Positions 8,949 through 17,865 of a DNA stretch of 64,000 nucleotides are shown here, piece by piece. Numbering within the stretch: the stretch's first letter is position 1; the number at the start of each line of letters is the position of its first letter. The DNA is from JAVVHH01 sp965199665. GTDB taxonomy: Bacteria > Pseudomonadota > Alphaproteobacteria > Acetobacterales > Acetobacteraceae. Location of the stretch: contig CBDASO010000001.1 in assembly GCA_965199665.1 (NCBI GenBank), positions 1 through 64,000 of the forward strand, in the 5' to 3' direction. Below the pieces are notes generated by a model. That model saw nothing but the letters and a program-made list of their open reading frames with translations. It searched no databases and was not told the DNA's origin. Both the position numbers and the translations under genes were made by a program.

Positions 8949-9890
8949 ATGCAATTCCGTAACCTGGGCCAGTCCGGCCTGCGCGTCTCCGCCGTCGGGC
9001 TCGGCTGCAACAATTTCGGCGGCCGCATCGACTTGGACGCCACCCGCGCCGTGATCGGCCAGGCGCTCGACAGCGGCATCACCCTGTTCGACACCGCGGA
9101 CGTCTATGGCGAGCGCGGCGGCTCGGAGAGCTGCATGGGCGAGGTGCTCGGCGAGGCCCGCAAGCGGATCGTGCTGGCGACCAAGTTCGGCATGCCGATG
9201 GACGATTCCGGCGCGATGGAAGGCGGCTCCCGCCGCTACGTGTTCGCGGCCGTCGAGGCCAGCCTCCGGCGGCTCAAGACCGACTGGATCGACCTCTACC
9301 AGCTGCACCGCGCGGACCCGCGCACCCCCATCGCGGAAACGCTGCGCGCGCTGGAGGATCTCTCCCGCGCCGGCACCATCCGCTACTACGGCTGCTCCAA
9401 CCTGCCGGCCTGGCAGGTGGTGGAGGCCGAATGGACGGCGCGCTCGCTCAACCTGTCCGGTTTCGTGTCGTGTCAGGACGAGTATTCGCTGCTGGTGCGC
9501 GACGCCGAGCGGGACCTGCTGCCGGCCATGCGCCGCTACGGGCTTGGCCTTCTGCCCTACTTCCCGCTCGCCAGCGGGTTGCTGACCGGCAAATACCGCC
9601 GCAACAACCCCATGCCGGCGGAAGCGCGCCTTACCAAGACGCAGCGCCTGGCCGACCGCTACCTCACCGACAAGAACTGGGCGATCTCGGAGAAGCTGAT
9701 CGATTTCGCCGAGGCGCGCGGCCTCTTGCCGGTGCAGCTCGCCTTTGCGTGGCTGCTGGCACGCGAGCCGGTGTCCAGCGTGATCGCCGGGGCGACCAAG
9801 CCGGAGCAGGTGACGGAGAACGCGGCAGCCGGCGACGTCGCGCTATCGGCCGACGACCTGGCCGAGATCGACCGGATCACCGCCGGTTGA
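8949..9890 (+). CDS. aldo/keto reductase
   Basis: A 313-residue NADP-dependent TIM-barrel oxidoreductase. The opening RNLGQSGLRVSAVGLGCNNF, the LFDTADVYG motif with the catalytic Asp and Tyr, the VLATKFG Lys and the DLYQLHRADP His give the full catalytic tetrad. The C-terminal cofactor region is SVIAGATKPEQV. A GAGGAG ribosome site (8934-8939) supports the ATG at 8949. The stop overlaps the TTG start of a sugar 1-dehydrogenase (TTGA), which suggests that it acts on sugar-derived carbonyls and belongs with the downstream sugar genes rather than with HyuAB. Confidence 0.9.
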   Translation: MQFRNLGQSGLRVSAVGLGCNNFGGRIDLDATRAVIGQALDSGITLFDTADVYGERGGSESCMGEVLGEARKRIVLATKFGMPMDDSGAMEGGSRRYVFAAVEASLRRLKTDWIDLYQLHRADPRTPIAETLRALEDLSRAGTIRYYGCSNLPAWQVVEAEWTARSLNLSGFVSCQDEYSLLVRDAERDLLPAMRRYGLGLLPYFPLASGLLTGKYRRNNPMPAEARLTKTQRLADRYLTDKNWAISEKLIDFAEARGLLPVQLAFAWLLAREPVSSVIAGATKPEQVTENAAAGDVALSADDLAEIDRITAG

Positions 9891-10816
9891 ACGACGCGCT
9901 GCGGGTCGCGATCGTCGGCGTCGGCAAGATCGCGCGGGACCAGCACGTCCCGTCGATCGCGGCGGTGCCGGGGATCCATCTGGTGGCGACGGCCAGCCGG
10001 CACGGGACGGTGGACGGCGTGCCGGGCTTCCCGTCGCTGGAGGCGTTGCTGCGCGACGGGCCCCCGATCGACGCGGTGGCGCTGTGCACGCCGCCACAGG
10101 TGCGCCGGGCGCAGGCGGCCCTCGCGCTGGCGGCGGGCAAGCACGTGCTGATGGAGAAGCCGCCGGGCGCCACCGTGTCGGAGTTGGCGCCGTTATGCGC
10201 GGCGGCCGAGGCGGCCGGGCTGACGCTGTTCGCTGCGTGGCACTCCCGCTTCGCCGCCGCGGTCGCGCCGGCCCGCGCCTTTCTGGCCGCGCACCCGCCG
10301 CATCGGGCGACCATCACCTGGAAGGAGGACGTGCGCGTCTGGCATCCCGGGCAGGACTGGTTGTGGCAGCCCGGCGGGCTCGGCGTGTTCGACCCCGGCA
10401 TCAACGCCCTGTCGATCCTCACCGCGATCCTGCCGCGGCCGGTCTTCCTCACCGCGGCCCAGCTCGCCTTTCCAGCCAACCGCGCCTCGCCCATCGCCGC
10501 CGAGCTGACGGGAACGGACGCCGCCGGCCTGGCTCTGGCGGCGAGCTTCGACTTCCGTCAGACCGGGCCGCAGAGCTGGGACATCGAGCTGCGCACGGAC
10601 GGGGGCACGCTGCTGCTCTCCCAGGGCGGCGCGGCGCTGCACCGGGACGGGGCGCCGCAGCCGCTCGCGGCGCAAGCGGAGTATCCCGCGCTCTACCGCC
10701 ACTTCGTCGACCTGGTGCGGGGCGGACGCAGCGACGTCGACCCGGCGCCCCTCGCCCTCGTCGCCGACGCGTTTCTGATGGGCGCACGTCAAACGGCCGA
10801 GCCGTTTGATTACTGA
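9887..10816 (+). CDS. L-arabinose/D-galactose 1-dehydrogenase (Gfo/Idh/MocA family)
   Basis: A 309-residue Rossmann enzyme. The N terminus AIVGVGKIARDQH, the MEKPPGAT motif and the WKEDVRVWHPGQDW plus GGLGVFDPGINALSI region match my memory of the Azospirillum brasilense L-arabinose 1-dehydrogenase and of related D-galactose 1-dehydrogenases. It would oxidise the aldose to the lactone with NAD(P)+, the first step of a non-phosphorylative pathway. The TTG start overlaps the aldo/keto reductase stop. It lies just before the ChvE-GguAB importer, whose ligands include arabinose and galactose. No lactonase or aldonate dehydratase is nearby. Confidence 0.85.
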   Translation: MNDALRVAIVGVGKIARDQHVPSIAAVPGIHLVATASRHGTVDGVPGFPSLEALLRDGPPIDAVALCTPPQVRRAQAALALAAGKHVLMEKPPGATVSELAPLCAAAEAAGLTLFAAWHSRFAAAVAPARAFLAAHPPHRATITWKEDVRVWHPGQDWLWQPGGLGVFDPGINALSILTAILPRPVFLTAAQLAFPANRASPIAAELTGTDAAGLALAASFDFRQTGPQSWDIELRTDGGTLLLSQGGAALHRDGAPQPLAAQAEYPALYRHFVDLVRGGRSDVDPAPLALVADAFLMGARQTAEPFDY

Positions 10817-10874
10817 CGCATAGACGGCATCGGCGCGGTGTCGCATGGTCCCGGAAACGGAGGGGAACGGGACG

Positions 10875-11942
10875 ATGATCACGCGACGCACAGGCCTCAT
10901 CCTCGGTGCGGCTGCCGCAGCCGCGCTGCCGGCCGGTTTGGCCCGGGCGCAGGGCAAGGGGACGATCGGCGTCGCCATGCCGACCAAATCCTCCGCCCGT
11001 TGGATCGACGACGGCAACAACATGACCAAGGCGCTGCAGGCGCTCGGCTACCGGGTCGACCTGCAATATGCCGACGACGACATCCCCAACCAGCTTTCCC
11101 AGATCGAGAACATGGTCACCAAGGGCGACAAGGCCCTGGTGATCGCCGCCATCGACGGCACCACCCTGTCCGACGTGCTCAAGCAGGCGGCCGCTTCCGG
11201 CATCAAGGTGCTCGCCTATGACCGGCTGATCCGCAACACGCCGAACGTCGATTACTACGCGACCTTCGACAACTATCAGGTCGGCGTGCTGCAGGCGACG
11301 TCCCTGGTCAAGGCGCTGGGCCTGCCGGAGGCGGCGGGACCGTTCAACATCGAGCTGTTCGGCGGCTCGCCGGACGACAACAACGCCTACTTCTTCTACA
11401 ACGGCGCGCTGTCGGTGCTGCAGCCGTTCATCGACTCCGGCAAGCTCAAGGTCGTGAGCGGGCAGGTCGGCATGGACAAGGTGTCCACCCTGCGCTGGGA
11501 CGGCGCGACGGCGCAGGCGCGCATGGATAACCTGCTGAGCGCCTTTTACACGGACAAGCATCTCGACGCCGTGCTGTCGCCCTACGACGGGATCTCGATC
11601 GGCATCCTGTCCTCGCTCAAGGGCGTCGGTTACGGCAGCGGCAACACCAAGATGGCCTATGTCAGCGGCCAGGACGCGGAAGTGCCGTCGGTCAAGTCGA
11701 TCCTGGTCGGCGAACAATATTCGACGGTGTTCAAGGACACGCGCGAGCTGGCCAAGATCGCGGCGCAGATGGTGGACGACATGCTCGCGGGCAAGACGGT
11801 GCCGGTGAACGACACCACGACCTACAATAACGGCGTCAAGGTCGTCCCGGCGACGCTGCTCAAGCCGGTGGTGGTGGACAAGAGCAATTGGGAACCGGTT
11901 CTGGTGGAGAGCGGCTACTACAAGAAGGGTCAGATCAACTGA
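10875..11942 (+). CDS. chvE: multiple sugar-binding periplasmic protein, ChvE-like
   Basis: A 355-residue periplasmic binding protein. The signal sequence MITRRTGLILGAAAAAALPAG has an RR pair and could be Tat-dependent; cleavage is likely after ARA. The mature part closely follows Agrobacterium ChvE: AMPTKSSARWIDDGNN, YADDDIPNQLSQIENMVTKG, SIDGTTLSDVLKQA-like and FGGSPDDNN blocks. It should bind aldoses (galactose, arabinose, glucose, xylose) and deliver them to GguA/GguB. The ATG at 10875 is preferred over 10845 because a GGAGGGG ribosome site precedes it and it gives a normal signal peptide. ChvE also signals to VirA in Agrobacterium; no such partner is seen here. Confidence 0.93.
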   Translation: MITRRTGLILGAAAAAALPAGLARAQGKGTIGVAMPTKSSARWIDDGNNMTKALQALGYRVDLQYADDDIPNQLSQIENMVTKGDKALVIAAIDGTTLSDVLKQAAASGIKVLAYDRLIRNTPNVDYYATFDNYQVGVLQATSLVKALGLPEAAGPFNIELFGGSPDDNNAYFFYNGALSVLQPFIDSGKLKVVSGQVGMDKVSTLRWDGATAQARMDNLLSAFYTDKHLDAVLSPYDGISIGILSSLKGVGYGSGNTKMAYVSGQDAEVPSVKSILVGEQYSTVFKDTRELAKIAAQMVDDMLAGKTVPVNDTTTYNNGVKVVPATLLKPVVVDKSNWEPVLVESGYYKKGQIN

Positions 11943-11983
11943 CGCCGGGCGGGGCGGCGACGCCCCGCCATCGGGAGGGCGCA

Positions 11984-13524
<1,541 letters not shown>

Positions 13525-13528
<4 letters not shown>

Positions 13529-14745
13529 GCGAAGAAAGGCTGGGTTCCGCCCCCGCCGGCGCAGCGAAGGACCCGGTGGCGCATCGCGGCTTCCTGAAGA
13601 ACAACCTGCGCGAATACGGCATGATGCTGTCGCTGTTCGCCATCATGCTGTTCTTCCAGTTCATGACGGACGGGACGCTGCTGCGGCCGCTCAACCTGAC
13701 CAACCTGGTGTTGCAGAACAGCTACATCGTGGTGATGGCGCTCGGCATGCTCTTGGTGATCGTGACCGGTCACATCGACCTGTCGGTCGGCTCGGTAGCG
13801 GGCTTCGTGGGCGCCGTCGCGGCGGTGCTGATCGTCAAATGGGGCCTACCCTGGGGCGTGGCGGTGGTGCTGTGCCTCGGGGTGGGTGCGGCGGTCGGCG
13901 CGGCGCAGGGCTGGTTCGTGGCCTGGCTGCGCATTCCCTCCTTCATCGTGACGCTGGCGGGCATGCTGGTGTTCAAGGGGTTGGCGCTGGCCGTACTGGC
14001 CGGGCAATCCGTGGGGCCGTTCCCGCTCCAATTCCAGAAGCTGTCCTCCGGCTTCATCGGGGAGGCGGTGCCGGGCTTCTCCTTCGGCGCCGGGCCGTTC
14101 TACCTCACCTCGTTCCTGATCGGTGGCGTCCTGACCGCGGCCATGATCTACGGCGCCGTGCGGACCCGCGTGCGCCAGGAGCGACACGGCACGGAAACGG
14201 AGCCGCGCGGCTTCTTCATCGTCAAGAACGTCGTGCTGGCCACCGTCGTGATGGCGTTCGTCTACCTGATCGCCAGCCATCGCGGCCTGCCCAACGTGCT
14301 GGTCATCATGACGCTGCTGATCGTGCTCTACGGCTTCGTCACCGCGCGCACCACGGTAGGCCGGCAGATCTACGCGGTGGGCGGGAACGAGCGCGCGGCC
14401 AAGCTCTCCGGCATCCCCACCGAGCGGCTCACCTTCCTGACCTTCGTCAACATGGGCGTGCTGGCAGCGCTGGCCGGGCTGGTGTTCGCCGCCCGGCTGA
14501 ACACGGCGACGCCCAAGGCCGGGGCGGGCTTCGAGCTGGACGTGATCGCGGCCTGCTTCATCGGCGGCGCCTCGGCCTATGGCGGCGTGGGGCGCGTGGG
14601 CGGCGCGGTGATCGGCGCGCTGATCATGGGCGTGATGAACAACGGCATGTCCATCATGGGAATCGGCATCGACTATCAGCAGGTCATCAAGGGCATCGTG
14701 CTGCTCGGCGCCGTCTGCCTGGACGTCTACAACCAGCGGCGCTGA
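13525..14745 (+). CDS. gguB: sugar ABC transporter permease, GguB-like
   Basis: A 406-residue permease of the xylose/galactose/arabinose (CUT2) class, with about ten membrane segments. The segments begin near residue 30 (GMMLSLFAIMLFFQF). GHIDLSVGSVAGFVGA and GGNERAAKLSGIPTERL are strong family signatures. It runs to YNQRR, the usual end. The ATG overlaps the gguA stop. The usual third gene, gguC, does not follow; the strand switches after a small hairpin array, although a fumarylacetoacetate-hydrolase-family gene of the same broad type occurs at 43877. Confidence 0.93.
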
Positions 14746-14838
14746 TCAGGCCCGGCGCCGGCAGGCGCCTTCTGCATCAGGCGCCGGCAGGCGCCTTCCG
14801 TATCAGGCGTGGGCGCCGACAGGCGCCTCTCGGATCAG
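14745..14838 (+). repeat. three tandem GC hairpin repeats between convergent genes
   Basis: Three imperfect direct repeats begin with ATCAG at 14745, 14776 and 14802, with a fourth ATCAG at 14834. Each contains GGCGCC-(GGCA or GACA)-GGCGCC, so each can fold into a short hairpin (14754-14769, 14780-14795, 14812-14827). The array fills the whole gap between the gguB and rmd stop codons, and the outer ATCAG copies overlap those stop codons. There is no T-tract, so this is not a classic intrinsic terminator, though it could act as a bidirectional block or as an mRNA 3'-end stabiliser. Confidence 0.75.
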
Positions 14839-15758
14839 ACTTCGGCGCGGACCCGCGCCGTCCAGTCGGCGAGCACGTCGTCCAGCGTGCGCTCCCACGG
14901 GATCGCCGGTTGCCAGCCCAGCAGCCGCCGGGCCAGCGACGCGTCGCCGCAGACGCTCGGCACGTCCGTGGCCCGTTGCCGCGCCGGCTGCGGGCGGATC
15001 TCGGCCGCCACGCCGGCCGCGGCAAGCAGGTGCTGAAGGATGTCGCCGATCCGCCGGGTCTGGCCGGAAGCGATGTTGACGATCGTGCCGGGCGCGAGAT
15101 CGTCGACCCGGCGCAGGATCGCCGCATAGGCCGCGCACACGTCGCGCACGTCCAGGAAGTCGCGCAGGGGATCCAGATTGCCGACCTCCATCACCGCCGG
15201 CTGCCGCCCGGCCGCGATGCGCGCCACCTGCCGCGCGAAGGCCGGCACCACGAAGGCCTCGGTCTGGCCCGGCCCGGTATGATTGAATGGCCGCGCGCGG
15301 ATCACCCGCAGGCCTTGCGCCGCCATGGCGCCGAGCGCCAGGTCGGCCGCGGCCTTGGTCGCGCCATACGTGCCGAGCGGAGCCAGCAGCGCCGACTCGT
15401 CCAGCGGGGCCGCGTCGCGAAAGCTGGCACCGTAGGTCTCCGCGCTGGAGACGAACAGCATGGTGCAGCCCGGCGCCTCCGCCAGGATCGCGCGACCGAC
15501 GTTGAGGGTACCGCCCAGATTGATGCGCCAGGCCCGGTCCGGATCGTTGCTGGCCTCGCCCACCGCCGCCACGGCGGCCAGGTGCACCAACGCGTCCGGC
15601 CGGGCGGCCACGATGCCGGCCGACACGGCCGCCGCGTCCGTCACGTCGAACGGCGCCGCCTCCACCGTGGCGCCCGCCAACTCCCGCCGGAGCAGCGGCA
15701 GCAGGGTTTGACCAACGAAACCCGACGCGCCCGTGACCAGGACGTGCCGCGGCGGCAC
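14835..15758 (-). CDS. rmd: GDP-6-deoxy-D-mannose (GDP-4-keto-6-deoxymannose) reductase
   Basis: A 307-residue extended short-chain dehydrogenase. The NAD(P) site VTGASGFVGQTLLP is at about 8-21, with the Ser of FVSSAETYG and the catalytic YGATK. It directly follows gmd: the GTG start is the base after the gmd TAG. Together they convert GDP-mannose to GDP-D-rhamnose (or a related 6-deoxyhexose), a building block for the polysaccharide made by this locus. A GDP-L-fucose synthase would be the alternative, but the N terminus and pairing fit Rmd better. Confidence 0.82.
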   Translation of the reverse strand: MPPRHVLVTGASGFVGQTLLPLLRRELAGATVEAAPFDVTDAAAVSAGIVAARPDALVHLAAVAAVGEASNDPDRAWRINLGGTLNVGRAILAEAPGCTMLFVSSAETYGASFRDAAPLDESALLAPLGTYGATKAAADLALGAMAAQGLRVIRARPFNHTGPGQTEAFVVPAFARQVARIAAGRQPAVMEVGNLDPLRDFLDVRDVCAAYAAILRRVDDLAPGTIVNIASGQTRRIGDILQHLLAAAGVAAEIRPQPARQRATDVPSVCGDASLARRLLGWQPAIPWERTLDDVLADWTARVRAEV

Positions 15759-16742
15759 CTAGCCCACCATGCGCGCGCGATGCCGGGCCAGATCCGCGTC
15801 GACCATCTCGGCCACCATGTCGGCCAGCGACACCTCCGGCGACCAGCCGAGCTGCTCCTTGGCCTTGGACGCGTCGCCGAGCAGCACGTCGACCTCGGCC
15901 GGGCGCATGAAGCGCGGGTCGATCCGCACCTTCTCCTCGTAGTTCAGCCCGACATGGGAGAAGGCGAGCTGGCAGAGGTCGCGGATGCTGTGCGTCTGCC
16001 CCGTCGCGATCACGTAATCGTCCGCCTTGTCCTGCTGCAGCATCAAGTGCATCGCGCGGACGTAGTCGCGGGCATGTCCCCAATCGCGCTTGGCGTCGAG
16101 GTTGCCCAGCGCCAGCTCGTCGGCCAGCCCCAGCTTGATACGCGCGGCACCGTCGCTGACCTTGCGGGTGACGAACTCGATGCCGCGCAGCGGGCTTTCA
16201 TGGTTGAACAGGATGCCGCTGCTGGCGTGCAGCCCGAAGCTCTCGCGGTAGTTCACCGTCATCCAATGCCCATAGAGCTTGGCGACGCCGTACGGCGAGC
16301 GCGGGTAGAACGGGGTGCGCTCGGACTGCCGGGGCTCCTGGATCAGGCCGAACATCTCGGACGACGACGCCTGGTAGAACTTCGCCTCCGGCCGCATGAG
16401 CCGCACCGCCTCCAGCACGTTGCCAGCCCCCAGCGCCGTCACCGACCCGGTGAGCAACGGCTGCTGCCACGACGCCGCAACGAAGCTCTGCGCGGCGAGG
16501 TTATAGACCTCGTCCGGCTTGACGTCGCGCAAGATGCGGATGAGCGACGAGATGTCGATCAGATTGCCGTCGACCATCTCGACATGCTTGAGGATGCCGA
16601 GCCACCGCAACCGCTCCCCGATCACGTCCGACGACGCGGAGCGCCGCATGAGCCCGACGACCCGATACCCCTTGCCGAGCAGCAGCTGCGCCAGATAGGC
16701 GCCATCCTGTCCTGTAACGCCGGTGATGAGTGCTGTGGGCAT
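15759..16742 (-). CDS. gmd: GDP-mannose 4,6-dehydratase
   Basis: A 327-residue extended SDR. TGVTGQDGAYLAQLLL is the NADP-binding motif at about 8-23, MRRSASSD follows, and the catalytic Thr/Ser-Tyr-Lys is seen in SSSEMFG and YGVAKLYGHW. FNHESPLRG and VRIDPRFMRPAEVD are typical Gmd blocks. The ATG at 16742 gives the normal MPTALITG start; the longer open frame is not supported. It makes GDP-4-keto-6-deoxymannose for Rmd. Gmd is often about 340-370 residues; this one belongs to the shorter form. Confidence 0.92.
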   Translation of the reverse strand: MPTALITGVTGQDGAYLAQLLLGKGYRVVGLMRRSASSDVIGERLRWLGILKHVEMVDGNLIDISSLIRILRDVKPDEVYNLAAQSFVAASWQQPLLTGSVTALGAGNVLEAVRLMRPEAKFYQASSSEMFGLIQEPRQSERTPFYPRSPYGVAKLYGHWMTVNYRESFGLHASSGILFNHESPLRGIEFVTRKVSDGAARIKLGLADELALGNLDAKRDWGHARDYVRAMHLMLQQDKADDYVIATGQTHSIRDLCQLAFSHVGLNYEEKVRIDPRFMRPAEVDVLLGDASKAKEQLGWSPEVSLADMVAEMVDADLARHRARMVG

Positions 16743-16850
16743 GGGTCCTACTGTACGGCTACGAGGTGCCGGGTAAACCAGAGATAGGCCCAGCGAACAA
16801 GGTGGGGGCTGGCGGCCCTCGATCCACACACTGCCCGGAGCAAGATCAAA

Positions 16851-17834
16851 ATGGGCGCCTCGTCCATAATTCGGGAATGTTACGTTGGTGCATTTGCTTG
16901 TGCACTCAATGGATTGGACGTAAAGCTTCGAAATCGACGGGTTATTCCACCTTACGGCTCAAGGTTCGCGACATTGGTCCCGCTGAGTTTCTCCCGTTCC
17001 CGGCCTGCTTCGGGCCGCGCGAAACCTCCCGAGTCGAAGGCGTCGTTCGCACGAGCAGACGCTTTGCGGGATCGGGGCGAGTGGGTCGCCGCCGTGAAGG
17101 CCTATGAAGACGGATTGCAGGCGGCGCCGCAATCCTTCCCGCATTGGGTGCAACTCGGCAACGTTGCCAAGGAGGCCGGGCAACTCGACACCGCCTGGCT
17201 CGCCTACTCGCACGCACTCGCCCTCGACGCCAACGATGCCGACCTTCACCTCCAACTCGGACATTTGGCTACGCGTTGCGACGACAACGCAGCCGCGCAA
17301 GGCCATTACGAGCGCGCCATCGCCCTCGGGACGGCTCGCCCGGGCCTGCGGCTCGCACTCGCGGAGCTCGCGCGCGACCGGCAGGACTGGACCGCAGCGT
17401 CGACGCACTTCCGCGCGTTCCTTGAGGAAGACGAGACGGCCGGCGACATTTGGGTGCAGTTCGGGCATGCATTGAAGGAAAGTGGCGAGGTCACCCGCGC
17501 GGCCGCGGCGTATCGCCGCGGCATCGATTGCGGCGCCGACCCGGCCGATGCGTATCTCCATTTGGGGCATCTGCATCACCGCGCCGGCGATGCAGAACAA
17601 TCCACGCTTTATTATACGCATGCCTTGCGGGCCGGCAGCCGGGACGAGCACGCCTTGAGGCGCGCGCGCCGCTCGGTGCTCGAGCCCGCGGTGTTGACGG
17701 CGTTGGAGCGGGTGCGCCCCGGCAGCGCCGCACCGTGGCGCGCCCAGCGCCCCGGGCGCCGCGAACCGAGCTTCGCGGCGCTGATGCTCGAGTGCGCCGC
17801 CGCCGACACGGCCCCGAAACCGCAACGCCCCTGA
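16851..17834 (+). CDS. TPR-repeat protein in the capsule locus
   Basis: From about residue 63 on, the 327-residue frame holds about five 34-residue tetratricopeptide repeats (for example ADALRDRGEWVAAVKAYEDG, then HWVQLGNVAKEAGQLDTAWL and IWVQFGHALKESGEVTRAA). Such proteins are scaffolds and often sit beside glycosyltransferases in exopolysaccharide loci. No catalytic domain is visible. The start is uncertain: the first 120 bases or so (about 16851-16975) are clearly AT-richer than the surroundings and read like a promoter region. A TTG at 16974 or another downstream start is possible. Confidence 0.7.
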   Translation: MGASSIIRECYVGAFACALNGLDVKLRNRRVIPPYGSRFATLVPLSFSRSRPASGRAKPPESKASFARADALRDRGEWVAAVKAYEDGLQAAPQSFPHWVQLGNVAKEAGQLDTAWLAYSHALALDANDADLHLQLGHLATRCDDNAAAQGHYERAIALGTARPGLRLALAELARDRQDWTAASTHFRAFLEEDETAGDIWVQFGHALKESGEVTRAAAAYRRGIDCGADPADAYLHLGHLHHRAGDAEQSTLYYTHALRAGSRDEHALRRARRSVLEPAVLTALERVRPGSAAPWRAQRPGRREPSFAALMLECAAADTAPKPQRP

Positions 17835-17865
17835 CGGGCGTTCGAGCGACAGCAAAGGGATTGCG

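Noticed and set aside
14745..14838. CRISPR-like short repeat array
   Set aside because: There are only three units, with no unique spacers of regular length and no cas genes. The units are hairpins.
13839..16787. A 982-codon plus-strand open frame spanning gguB, the hairpin array and the rmd/gmd genes
   Set aside because: It lies out of frame or antisense to three well-supported genes, is extremely rich in Arg, Ala and Gly, and has no domain. Long spurious frames are expected in DNA of this GC content.
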